Virus record (IMG/VR): IMGVR_UViG_3300034190_001436
Location: 1 to 33,648 of that record
DNA: 33,648 nucleotides
DNA from: a virus
Reading direction: 5' to 3' (one strand)
Shown here in pieces: positions 13,249 to 19,500 of this stretch. The notes beneath the pieces were generated by a model. The model did no database searches, was not told the origin of the DNA, and worked only from the letters and a program-made list of their open reading frames with translations. The position numbers and the translations under genes are program-made. The number at the start of each line of letters is the position of its first letter. Positions within the stretch are counted from its first letter, which is position 1.

Positions 13249-13429
13249 CCCAAAAGTCTCCTGTTTTTAAGCAGTGAATTGTGCGCTTCGCCCTGGATTT
13301 TGTTTCCTCGTTCATAAGATGCATCCGTGACTCAATAAGCCTAATGCTGAAAATAGCTTTCGTTGACGGATACAATTTTTGCATAGCTCTTACGTCGTCA
13401 GGCCTCTCGTAAAAGTTGATATGTTTCAT
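13232..13429 (-). CDS. Small hypothetical protein (65 aa)
   Basis: ATG at 13429 overlaps the upstream stop by 4 bases and its end overlaps the 50-aa gene by 17 bases. Basic, helical, with HINFYERPDDVRAMQKLYPS and an ESRMHLMNEETKSRAKRT segment. No known motif. Its place between the annealing and NinG genes suggests a minor role in phage DNA metabolism. Confidence 0.6.
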   Translation of the reverse strand: MKHINFYERPDDVRAMQKLYPSTKAIFSIRLIESRMHLMNEETKSRAKRTIHCLKTGDFWDESNY

Positions 13430-13764
13430 CGCATGCCTGCCTCTGCCCGCTCTCGAGCATTCTTAGAGCGCCAGGCTTCAAATTCCATTTGCATGACAGT
13501 AAATTGATGCCGATACCGAACAGATCTTTCTATTGCTACTTTCAAGCCATCCAACAGCTCTGCGTATTTAAGGCTGCTGTAAGCGTACCGCTCTTGTTTA
13601 GCAACTGACATAGTGGCATCTCCTTTCTCTGCTTCTATCATTAGTAAGCTTTTTAAAGTTTTGCGGTACTCCATTAAGTGGAGCTTGTCTGCTTCTGCTT
13701 GAGCATGCCGTTTTGAAACCTCAGCTATTTTTGCAAAGAATCCTTCTTGATCTTTTTCTATCAT
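13426..13764 (-). CDS. Coiled-coil phage protein (112 aa)
   Basis: Overlaps both neighbours by 4 bases (ATGA style). Almost entirely helical: AEVSKRHAQAEADKLHLMEY, RKTLKSLLMIEAEKGD, then a middle turn and AYSSLKYAELLDGLKVAIER with a C-terminal Glu/Arg-rich helix. The pattern of two long helices around a KQERYAYSS turn recurs in small proteins next to phage annealing proteins. It may be an accessory or scaffold-like partner of recombination proteins. No catalytic residues seen. Confidence 0.65.
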   Translation of the reverse strand: MIEKDQEGFFAKIAEVSKRHAQAEADKLHLMEYRKTLKSLLMIEAEKGDATMSVAKQERYAYSSLKYAELLDGLKVAIERSVRYRHQFTVMQMEFEAWRSKNARERAEAGMR

Positions 13765-14048
13765 AGGTTAGCTCCACATGTAATTTTACGAGCGGCCTCA
13801 TTTCTTCTGGCACTTTCTTTAATGCGGCCCTCCTCTCCTCCCTCGTTTGAAGGTTTATAATCTGAAAAGCGTATTGTCGCGGCCAAATCATATATTACCT
13901 CGGCTATCTTGTCTGTTATCTTTACTTTGCTGAGCTCGCAGACATAAAAACCATCATTCGAGTAGATAACAGCGAAGGGATGGCCGTGGTCAATCGAGCA
14001 CCAGGACGCATCCCTAACTGCACTTTCTGCGTCTGTAAACAGCTTCAC
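13761..14048 (-). CDS. Hypothetical protein (95 aa)
   Basis: Start set at GTG 14048, which overlaps the regulator's stop as GTGA; a TTG three codons earlier is an alternative. Contains a beta-like core (DHGHPFAVIYSNDGFYVCEL) and a helix (KITDKIAEVIYDLAATIRF), ending in a basic region (RIKESARRNEAARKI). No family recognised. Located directly after the Cro/C1-type gene and co-translated with it. Confidence 0.6.
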   Translation of the reverse strand: MKLFTDAESAVRDASWCSIDHGHPFAVIYSNDGFYVCELSKVKITDKIAEVIYDLAATIRFSDYKPSNEGGEEGRIKESARRNEAARKITCGANL

Positions 14049-14251
14049 TGCTTGCAAGCTTTTACAAACGTGTTAAAGCTAACGCCAAGCGCGTCGCTTA
14101 CTTCAACGACAGTCATAAGGCGCACGTCCTTACGATTGCGTAAGTAGTCTACTCTCTGCCTTTGGACGCCCAATCTCGCCGCCAGTTCTGACGAGGAAAC
14201 GCCCTTCTTTTCTTGCATATCTTTTAGTGCTAAACCAAAATCAACAGACAT
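14045..14251 (-). CDS. Cro/C1-type helix-turn-helix regulator (68 aa)
   Basis: ATG at 14251 is preferred over the TTG four codons earlier. Typical XRE HTH: FGLALKDMQEKKGVSSSELA, then ARLGVQRQRVDYLRNRKDVR with the recognition helix in the second half, followed by TVVEVSDALGVSFNTFV. Small enough to be only the DNA-binding domain, as in Cro-like repressors. It probably controls early transcription, with the palindromes at 15368-15382 and 11735-11763 as candidate operators. The link is inference from proximity. No integrase or full-length CI was found, so it need not indicate lysogeny. Confidence 0.8.
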   Translation of the reverse strand: MSVDFGLALKDMQEKKGVSSSELAARLGVQRQRVDYLRNRKDVRLMTVVEVSDALGVSFNTFVKACKQ

Positions 14252-14256
14252 AGCAT

Positions 14257-14526
14257 CTACCAAGGGACGTCGTTAGTGAAGTCTTCAGCCGGAGCAGCAG
14301 GCTGAGACGCAGATTCAGGTTCTGATACCTGGCTAGATTGTTGCTCTTTGCGCTTAAACTTGTGGCGCATAAAGCCCTTTTTTCCTTCTTTGGGAGGATA
14401 CCATGTGTTGTCAATCCAGTAGTCCACGCCATCAACATTCACGGAGCCCCTAAAGTCAGCATGCCAATCTTCGAGCTTCTTGTCATTCTTAAAGCTAGCT
14501 CCGCTGTTAGTGTTGTCGTATGCCAT
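14257..14526 (-). CDS. Annealing-protein partner with SSB-like acidic tail
   Basis: 89 aa; ATG at 14526 with GAGGAAA upstream. The N-terminal part, MAYDNTNSGASFKNDKKLED followed by WHADFRGSVNVDGVDYWI, matches a known small phage family often next to RecT/Erf genes, with a basic stretch (FMRHKFKRKEQQ) and a Pro/Ala/Ser-rich linker. It ends in AEDFTNDVPW, which resembles the acidic tail with a terminal aromatic of bacterial SSB that recruits partner proteins. The family function is unproven; a role in recombination or single-stranded DNA handling is inferred from the gene neighbourhood. Confidence 0.7.
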   Translation of the reverse strand: MAYDNTNSGASFKNDKKLEDWHADFRGSVNVDGVDYWIDNTWYPPKEGKKGFMRHKFKRKEQQSSQVSEPESASQPAAPAEDFTNDVPW

Positions 14527-14546
14527 TTTAATTTCCTCTTAGTAAG

Positions 14547-15143
14547 TTATTGATCGCCAGAGCCGTTAGCCTCACGGAACTCCGCAGACTTCATGATCTC
14601 TCGCTCTTTAGTTGTGAAAACGCCACCCTTGCTAGGGGCTTTCCATAAGATCATCTTGTCTTCATCTGTTAGGCTGAACCATTCCTCGGCAGCGGTAGAG
14701 TAGTCCTCTAGGGCAATGCCTGCCTTGATCGCTAGGATCGACTCGGCGTACTTAAGAATCGTCTGGGTGTTCTCTATTAGTAGCTCTTTTATCTCTTTCT
14801 CTGAGGGCCCGCTGTTCTGCTGAGCGATAGCATTAGCCACTTCGTCAGCACTAGCATACTCCGTTCCACCCAGGCCAAACGCCGCCAGGCAGCGCCCAAT
14901 TGCACTGGTCTCACAGTTCTCGACGTGAGAGGTCTTGTTGATGTTCGTAGACCCCCTGACTTCGTGAGCCAAACCAGTAGCAATCAATTTTCCGTTATCG
15001 CTAATAGACGCCTTTACTACCACGTCATCGCCTTCCCATCTGACAATCTCTGTCTCAATGGTCAGGTCAGGCGCAGCTTCACGGAACGCATGGACGCGCT
15101 CTGCGACTGTGAAGTAATCCTTCCCGTGTATATTTACTGGCAT
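14547..15143 (-). CDS. Single-strand annealing protein, Erf/Sak-like
   Basis: 198 aa; ATG at 15143 with AGGAG 7 bases upstream. The core carries RGSTNINKTSHVENCETSAI, then GRCLAAFGLGGTEYASADEV, a signature of phage annealing recombinases of the Erf/Rad52-like group. It is preceded by TIETEIVRWEGDDVVVKASI. The C-terminal part is helical, with Glu and Lys. It anneals complementary single strands during phage recombination and genome circularisation. The genes after it encode an SSB-tail protein, a regulator and NinG, a typical recombination block. Confidence 0.8.
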   Translation of the reverse strand: MPVNIHGKDYFTVAERVHAFREAAPDLTIETEIVRWEGDDVVVKASISDNGKLIATGLAHEVRGSTNINKTSHVENCETSAIGRCLAAFGLGGTEYASADEVANAIAQQNSGPSEKEIKELLIENTQTILKYAESILAIKAGIALEDYSTAAEEWFSLTDEDKMILWKAPSKGGVFTTKEREIMKSAEFREANGSGDQ

Positions 15144-15325
15144 AAGTCACTCCTGTACGAACTCTTGAGTTCATCGCTTAAATGACGATGCATAGCCTTC
15201 TCGTACTTATCGTACTGCAAGCTTTTCTTGGGATAGGGGTTATCGCTTAGCGTTAGGCCGCCGATGTAGTCGGACAGTGCTAGCGCCGCAGGGAATGCTT
15301 TAAGCTTTTTGTAAGATAGCCGCAT
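15134..15325 (-). CDS. Small hypothetical protein (63 aa)
   Basis: ATG at 15325 with a strong AAAGGAG site. Basic N-terminus (RLSYKKLKAFPAALALSDYI) and a helical, charged C-terminal part (KYEKAMHRHLSDELKSSYRS). First gene after the promoter/operator at 15354-15382, so it heads the recombination and regulation operon; it overlaps the annealing protein start by 10 bases. Function not recognised. Confidence 0.65.
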   Translation of the reverse strand: MRLSYKKLKAFPAALALSDYIGGLTLSDNPYPKKSLQYDKYEKAMHRHLSDELKSSYRSDLCQ

Positions 15326-15353
15326 TTTTATCTCCTTTGTTTATGGAGAATTA

Positions 15354-15382
15354 ATGCTATAGATTTATTGACAAGGTGTCAA
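15354..15382 (-). promoter_or_regulatory. Promoter with palindromic operator over the -35 box
   Basis: TTGACA (15382-15377), 17-base spacer, TAGCAT (15359-15354), or TATAGC with a 15-base spacer. The -35 box is one arm of a perfect palindrome TTGACA-AGG-TGTCAA (15368-15382), so the same bases can bind a dimeric regulator. It faces the recombination and regulator genes. Confidence 0.65.
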
Positions 15383-15391
15383 CAATAATAA

Positions 15392-15817
15392 TTACGAATA
15401 AAAGCCTGTCTTAATCATATGACAAATTTCTTCGGCTCTTTTTCCAACCTGCGTTCGCCACCTGCTGTCTAAAAAATGATCAGCAGCTAGTTCAAAGTTT
15501 CCTTTGGCCATCTCAGATAAGGCATTATTGAAACTAGATAGACGTGGGTAACCCATATTGAAGCACAGATTTATCATGCAGTCTCTGCGTACTTGATCTA
15601 GATCGTTGAACCAGGACAGGTTGCGGGAGAGCTCTTCTTCGCAAGTCTCTATGTCTGATTTTAAGAGATACATAATCTCGTGATCAGCCATAGGCCTAGA
15701 CAAATTTCTTCCTACGCCCACGGTCCAAATACCGAGCGTGTCCTGGTATGGGGTCTCAACAAAGCCCTCGTGCTTAATTAGCATACTGACTAATGGACTA
15801 TTCTTCGTCATCTTCAT
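15392..15817 (-). CDS. T4-type lysozyme (endolysin)
   Basis: 141 aa. The GH24 catalytic triad fits T4 lysozyme spacing exactly: Glu17 (KHEGF), Asp26 (YQDTLG) and Thr32 (GIWTVGVGRNL). A helical C-terminal half ends WRTQVGKRAEEICHMI and a short basic tail. It hydrolyses peptidoglycan glycosidic bonds at the end of infection. No signal peptide, so export relies on the nearby holin. Slightly shorter than the 164-aa T4 protein. It closes the lysis cassette and overlaps the upstream 66-aa gene by 20 bases. Confidence 0.9.
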   Translation of the reverse strand: MKMTKNSPLVSMLIKHEGFVETPYQDTLGIWTVGVGRNLSRPMADHEIMYLLKSDIETCEEELSRNLSWFNDLDQVRRDCMINLCFNMGYPRLSSFNNALSEMAKGNFELAADHFLDSRWRTQVGKRAEEICHMIKTGFYS

Positions 15818-15998
15818 AAGCGTAATTTATCTCGTGGGATAGCATCTGGCCGGCTGAGTGCAGAACACCGATTGCGGCGTATATTGACATGTCGTCCTCT
15901 AAAAGCTCCGTGAGGAGCTCGTGTAGTCCGATGTACATTCTATTAATTAGTATTTCTTGCTTGTCGCTAGTATTGATCTGCACGACGTTGTCTCTCAT
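15798..15998 (-). CDS. Small hypothetical protein in the lysis cassette (66 aa)
   Basis: Start set at ATG 15998 (GGTGAT upstream) instead of the ATG five codons earlier. Soluble and acidic, with a helical core (GLHELLTELLEDDMSIYAAI) and a YEDDEE tail. No membrane segment. Located between holin and lysozyme and overlapping the lysozyme gene. A regulatory or antiholin-like role is possible but unsupported. Confidence 0.6.
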   Translation of the reverse strand: MRDNVVQINTSDKQEILINRMYIGLHELLTELLEDDMSIYAAIGVLHSAGQMLSHEINYAYEDDEE

Positions 15999-16055
15999 AG
16001 TATCACCACACATAGAAAAACGAACAAAACTACAATTGTTGAAATTAATATTACT

Positions 16056-16454
16056 TCACTTTTCTCTCGAAACACCTTTGGTTTTCTCAAAGGTTCTCAT
16101 TGCGCCTAAACCCAACATGCCCATTAGAACAGGCATCATCTCACTTAGGGCTATTAACGGTATCTCTACACCCGTTTCAAATAATTCAAGAGCCATGTTT
16201 ACAAACGGTATAATTAAAAAGTTGCCAGCCATGCCCAAAGCGCATATCCAACCAATAGCAGGTCGCCAACCAGCAACAAACATACTATTATGAGCTGCTT
16301 CAATTTTATTAACCTCAATTTGCGCCATAACCTGCTCTTGGGTATGACGTTCGGCCATCGTAGCTATTTCATGAGACAACTTTTCTTTCAAGTTTGTATC
16401 AGGAATAACCTTATCTAGTATGGCACTGACTGGTCCTATTAAAGAACTAATCAT
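16056..16454 (-). CDS. Holin, 3-TM type
   Basis: 132 aa. Amphipathic N-terminal helix, then a charged helix (HEIATMAERHTQEQVMAQIE) and the hallmark motif NSMFVAGWRPAIGWICALGM, followed by two hydrophobic stretches (about residues 59-85 and 97-118). This is the arrangement of the 3-TM holins found in gene transfer agents and marine phages. It forms the inner-membrane lesion that lets the lysozyme reach the cell wall. It overlaps the upstream 37-aa gene as ATGA. Confidence 0.85.
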   Translation of the reverse strand: MISSLIGPVSAILDKVIPDTNLKEKLSHEIATMAERHTQEQVMAQIEVNKIEAAHNSMFVAGWRPAIGWICALGMAGNFLIIPFVNMALELFETGVEIPLIALSEMMPVLMGMLGLGAMRTFEKTKGVSREK

Positions 16455-16564
16455 GCCGCACCAAGCCCTATTAGAACAATGACAAGAACTACCACTGCTA
16501 CGCCCACTTGCTTTTCAGTAGCAGTTTGAACCATATTTCGTACCCACTTGCCTATTTTTTTCAT
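16451..16564 (-). CDS. Tiny membrane protein of the lysis cassette (37 aa)
   Basis: ATG at 16564 with AGGA 9 bases upstream; its TGA overlaps the holin ATG and its start overlaps the stop of the upstream gene. Basic N-terminus (MKKIGKWVRNMVQTATEK) followed by one transmembrane helix (VGVAVVVLVIVLIGLGAA). Small single-span proteins in such a position are often antiholins or pinholin-type proteins, but that is inferred from position only. Confidence 0.7.
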   Translation of the reverse strand: MKKIGKWVRNMVQTATEKQVGVAVVVLVIVLIGLGAA

Positions 16565-16800
16565 AGCATTTTTCCTATTACAGTTGCAGTCGCAACAATG
16601 ATTATCCAAAACACTCTTTCTCCAAACATAACAGACGGAGATATATTCTGTAATTTTTCATCCATTGTACTAATTTTAGTTTCAATCAAAGTCTGACGAT
16701 TAAATATAGTTGTGATTCTTTCTTCTACACGCGCCAAAGAAACGACAGCTTCTTGCAAGTCATCTATCTTGCTTTCTATTCTTTCAATTCTATTTTCCAT
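16561..16800 (-). CDS. Coiled-coil membrane protein (79 aa, XhlA-like layout)
   Basis: ATG at 16800 coupled to the stop of the preceding gene (TAATG). A long heptad coiled coil (MENRIERIESKIDDLQEAVV through ETKISTMDEKLQ) and a C-terminal transmembrane helix (FWIIIVATATVIGKM). This is the layout of XhlA-like lysis accessory proteins, which act with a holin. Overlap with the 37-aa gene supports a shared lysis role. Confidence 0.7.
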   Translation of the reverse strand: MENRIERIESKIDDLQEAVVSLARVEERITTIFNRQTLIETKISTMDEKLQNISPSVMFGERVFWIIIVATATVIGKML

Positions 16801-17981
16801 TATATTACTACGTCCGGCTCACTGTATTGTTTATCGATTTCATAAGTGCAAGTAATATGCCTCCCACCATCTTTCTTAAACACAATCATCGACATTGTGT
16901 GATCTGACCCATAACCCTGTCCCGCATGCCATGCGTCTGGCGGAGCAAGTGTGCCAAATTTCTGCACTGTAACACCTTCAAATTCTTGTACACTAGCATG
17001 ATGAAAATGACCTACAATCCACAATCGATGCGTTGTATTTCCCCAGGCATTCGGCATATCTCTAGGCATAATTTGAGCCAATTTAGCAGCCTTAACCTTG
17101 TCACCATGATGAATTCCAAATAACCACTTACCCCATTGCAAATAATGAAAAAAGCCTCTTGATTTTAAAATATTAATTCTAGGCTCTTTTGAATAATAAA
17201 ATTCAAGAATCAGTTGTACCGCAATTGCTGCATCTGAATCATGATTACCTCTCGCAACAATAACATGCACTGTGCCACACTTATCAAGCATGCGATTTAT
17301 GGCGCGAATCATTACATTTGCCGCAGTTCGCATAATCTTTTCAAAGCGCGTATCTACATCAACTAATGTGCCTTTTGTTGTAAACGGACTAGAGCCGTCT
17401 GAATGAGTAAAGTCACCAACCTGAACTAGCATGCCTGTTTTAGATTCAGGCATTTTATCTGTTAGATCATCTACAGCATCTAAGATTTCTTTTGCCGCAA
17501 TTTTGGAATCAAAATCTCTATTCCTTGTCTCCGATCCATCCGATCTCATGCCTATGTGTCCATCTCCGATAATAATCGAAGGCATGTATAAATCTTTATT
17601 ATGTTTTTTAGTTTTTGGTTTTTTAACAGCAGGAACCAATGTTGTTTTTATTTCTTCTACAAAAGCTTTTAATGCTTGTTCTCTTTCAGCTTGCAATATA
17701 CTGCGTTTAGTTTTAAGCCACGCTTTATTTCCTTCATCGTCTTCGGTATAAATAGAACGACCAATAACGTGCTCACCTGGAGGGACGTGACGGGTGGCAT
17801 CCCAATTTTCGCTAAAACCCGCAGCAGCAGCTCTTGATTTAATAGTGTTAATGATTTCTCTGACAGTAGAAGATGAAATGCCTAAATCTCCACTAGCTTT
17901 AACAGAATTTCTATTATGTTCTTCCCAAGATTTCAAGACTTCTCGTTGACGATCAGTTTTAGCGTAATCAATTAAATTCAA
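16800..17981 (-). CDS. Phage metallophosphoesterase with N-terminal HTH
   Basis: 393 aa from TTG 17981, chosen because GGGGA lies 7 bases upstream and it overlaps the preceding stop as TTGA; another TTG at 18029 would add 16 residues. N-terminal HTH-like region (NRNSVKASGDLGISSSTVRE, about 25-44). The calcineurin-like core has GDGH (139-142), GD (189-190), GNHD (245-248), HHGD (291-294) and GHFHH (324-328), all metal ligands of the fold present. It hydrolyses phosphoester bonds, probably in nucleic acid or nucleotides. Placed between virion genes and the lysis cassette; role in infection unknown. Confidence 0.85.
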   Translation of the reverse strand: MNLIDYAKTDRQREVLKSWEEHNRNSVKASGDLGISSSTVREIINTIKSRAAAAGFSENWDATRHVPPGEHVIGRSIYTEDDEGNKAWLKTKRSILQAEREQALKAFVEEIKTTLVPAVKKPKTKKHNKDLYMPSIIIGDGHIGMRSDGSETRNRDFDSKIAAKEILDAVDDLTDKMPESKTGMLVQVGDFTHSDGSSPFTTKGTLVDVDTRFEKIMRTAANVMIRAINRMLDKCGTVHVIVARGNHDSDAAIAVQLILEFYYSKEPRINILKSRGFFHYLQWGKWLFGIHHGDKVKAAKLAQIMPRDMPNAWGNTTHRLWIVGHFHHASVQEFEGVTVQKFGTLAPPDAWHAGQGYGSDHTMSMIVFKKDGGRHITCTYEIDKQYSEPDVVI

Positions 17982-18445
17982 ATTACTATCCCCGCAATCG
18001 TCATAACTACTACAAATATAGTTAAACAAGTACCAATTATGGCTGCGATATCAATCATGGCTGCTCTAGTTTCCGCTTTAGCTTTAGCATCAGCGATTCT
18101 TAAATTCCGTATCTTTGTTCTTTCCTTGAGCATATCGTGCCAAAGGTGTGCCTGGCCAGACCAGTAGAAAAGGTCCTTGAGGTCTTTTTCGAGTTGTTGA
18201 GCCTTTTTCTTCTGGAGCGTTATCTCAAGAGCCTGGCTTTCAACTGACTTACCGCCAAACAACCTTTCTATTTTGCTCGGGTTAGTAGCTTTTTGCTCAA
18301 GCACACTAACCGTTTCCCGAGCATCCCAGAACTTACTTAACGCTCTGGTCATGTCACCCAATTCTTTGCCCTCGTTTACCGCCGTCTTCATAAAACGGTA
18401 AGCAGATGAGCATATCTGTACTGCCGCGATAATCTCTGCTGCCAT
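17978..18445 (-). CDS. Membrane-anchored helical phage protein (155 aa)
   Basis: Start at ATG 18445, where AAAGG precedes; the frame is open for 17 codons upstream. Begins with a helical hydrophobic stretch (MAAEIIAAVQICSSAYRFMK), then a long charged coiled-coil region (QALEITLQKKKAQQLEKDLK, LFYWSGQAHLWHDMLKERTK) and a C-terminal transmembrane helix (AAIIGTCLTIFVVVMTIAGI). The YWSGQxHLW segment is typical of a recurring marine-phage family of unknown function. Possibly part of cell-exit or virion exit functions. Confidence 0.65.
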   Translation of the reverse strand: MAAEIIAAVQICSSAYRFMKTAVNEGKELGDMTRALSKFWDARETVSVLEQKATNPSKIERLFGGKSVESQALEITLQKKKAQQLEKDLKDLFYWSGQAHLWHDMLKERTKIRNLRIADAKAKAETRAAMIDIAAIIGTCLTIFVVVMTIAGIVI

Positions 18446-18660
18446 CAGTAAACCTTTATTCCTTCTTGCTTCGGGTCTACCAGGATCGGTTTGCAATAAG
18501 TGACTATACCGATAGATGTGCTTGGCGAGCTTCTCTTTCGCAGTTTTGCAGCAAAGCTATTGCAAGTATCAACGCTCCGAAAGCACATGGACTCACCACA
18601 GTTGTCAGCAGCTACTTCCAGACCGCCAATGGTCATAATTAAAACGAAAACATGAATCAT
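18445..18660 (-). CDS. Small secreted-type protein (71 aa)
   Basis: ATG at 18660; stop overlaps the start of the next gene. Hydrophobic N-terminus (MIHVFVLIMTIGGLEVAADN) resembling a short signal or anchor, then a Cys-rich domain (CGESMCFRSVDTCNSFAAKL) and a final Cys in GIVTYCKPI. Four conserved-type Cys may form disulfides outside the cytoplasm. Family recurs in phages but its function is not known. Confidence 0.6.
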   Translation of the reverse strand: MIHVFVLIMTIGGLEVAADNCGESMCFRSVDTCNSFAAKLRKRSSPSTSIGIVTYCKPILVDPKQEGIKVY

Positions 18661-18697
18661 TAACTTATGTCGTAAAAGCGCATATCCGAAGACTGCG

Positions 18698-18979
18698 CTA
18701 ATACCCTTTAATTAACAATTTTTTGTAATCGGGATCTGAAAGCTTCTTGCGAATGTAGCCGGCGTATTCATGTGTGCCTATCGCAGCACCACACTCTTTA
18801 GACCAGAGCTCAGCAATCACTAAAGGGATCGAACCGACCCACCTGGCTTTTGCATCGCCGTGCATGGAAGGAATGTGATCTTTTAGATCATGGATCTCTT
18901 TTAGAATTCCGCTTACGTCTTGGCTTCGGGCTACTTGTATCTTGTTGTCCTCTGCTGTTATTTTCTCGCTTATTGACAT
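18698..18979 (-). CDS. Hypothetical protein (93 aa), strong ribosome site
   Basis: ATG at 18979 with GAGGT 8 bases upstream. Helical and charged: SQDVSGILKEIHDLKDHIPS, then AKARWVGSIPLVIAELWSKE, and ending SDPDYKKLLIKGY. No known motif. Its 5' end overlaps the preceding gene by 92 bases in another frame, the largest same-strand overlap of the window. Both frames have their own initiation signals. Confidence 0.65.
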   Translation of the reverse strand: MSISEKITAEDNKIQVARSQDVSGILKEIHDLKDHIPSMHGDAKARWVGSIPLVIAELWSKECGAAIGTHEYAGYIRKKLSDPDYKKLLIKGY

Positions 18980-19115
18980 CTTCTACTACCTCAAAAAATC
19001 CTGTTTTTAAAGCTTTCTTAACCAACTCAGGAGTGACCTCAATTACATCACCCTTCTGGTAGCGGGCACCTTCTATCCACGGCTGACGAGAACTAATACA
19101 AATAATTTTAGGCAT
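18888..19115 (-). CDS. Small basic protein (75 aa)
   Basis: Starts at ATG 19115, coupled to the stop of the 24-aa gene (TAATG). Beta-like N-terminus (PKIICISSRQPWIEGARYQK) and a hydrophobic pattern up to ELVKKALKTGFFEVVED, which resembles small phage head/connector-region proteins. Then a disordered, highly basic tail rich in Lys/Arg/Ser; only this tail overlaps the next gene. Confidence 0.6.
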   Translation of the reverse strand: MPKIICISSRQPWIEGARYQKGDVIEVTPELVKKALKTGFFEVVEDVNKRENNSRGQQDTSSPKPRRKRNSKRDP

Positions 19116-19189
19116 TATGTTCTCTTTTTAGCTGTCTTAGCAGATGCTTTGAATGACGCTGCTGTGGGAGTCCCTGAAGAACCTGACAT
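19115..19189 (-). CDS. Tiny Ser/Thr/Lys-rich peptide (24 aa)
   Basis: ATG at 19189 with a perfect AAGGAGG site about 5 bases upstream; TAA overlaps the start of the next gene. The peptide starts MSGSSGTPTAASF and ends KTAKKRT. The excellent ribosome site and coupling argue that it is translated. It could serve as a leader for the next gene or be a DNA-binding or structural peptide. Confidence 0.55.
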   Translation of the reverse strand: MSGSSGTPTAASFKASAKTAKKRT

Positions 19190-19198
19190 GTAGCCTCC

Positions 19199-19450
19199 TT
19201 ACTTCTTTGACTTGGCGCCACTGCACTTCCACCTCTTACGAGACAGCCTGAGCGGGCTATTGGGATTCTTTGCGGATTTCGGGTGCTTCTTCATCTGACC
19301 AGAAGACCGAGCGCAGTATGCGTCTCCCTTGCTAGTGCCAGGTTTAACCCGAGGACCGCCGTCCTTTGCTTTGCCGGCCTGGCCGTAACTGACCTTTTTG
19401 CCAGATGCGGTGACCTTGACCTTTGCTTTGCCTTTCCTTGGTGCTGCCAT
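19199..19450 (-). CDS. Small very basic protein (83 aa)
   Basis: ATG at 19450 with GAGGTAA upstream. Extremely Lys/Arg rich, with motif VKVTASGKKVSYGQAGKAKD, then VKPGTSKGDAYCARSSGQMK and NPNSPLRLSRKRWKC. The DAYCARSxGQMK and SPLRLSRKRWKC parts are shared by a widespread family of small phage and environmental proteins. Two Cys near the basic patches could bind metal; a nucleic-acid-binding or head-internal role is inferred. It follows the capsid gene after a terminator, so it is expressed by read-through or from its own start. Confidence 0.7.
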   Translation of the reverse strand: MAAPRKGKAKVKVTASGKKVSYGQAGKAKDGGPRVKPGTSKGDAYCARSSGQMKKHPKSAKNPNSPLRLSRKRWKCSGAKSKK

Positions 19451-19461
19451 GCTTACCTCAT

Positions 19462-19493
19462 AAAAAAGCCGAGGACCCGTTAGAGCCCCCGGC
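19462..19493 (-). terminator. Intrinsic terminator after the capsid gene
   Basis: On the minus strand a 7-bp GC-rich stem (GCCGGGG with CCTCGGC, one G-U) followed by TTTTTT, directly after the stop of the major capsid gene. It should let the virion operon end or attenuate here. Confidence 0.75.
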
Positions 19494-19500
19494 CTTTCAC

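Noticed and set aside
14045-14251. Lysogeny module because of the Cro/C1-type regulator
   Set aside because: No integrase, excisionase, partition gene or full-length repressor was found; a lone Cro-like protein also occurs in virulent phages.
18661-18697. Seven-codon ORF (MRFYDIS) whose stop overlaps the start of the gene at 18445..18660
   Set aside because: Only a weak ribosome site and too short to separate from chance; may be a coupling leader at most.
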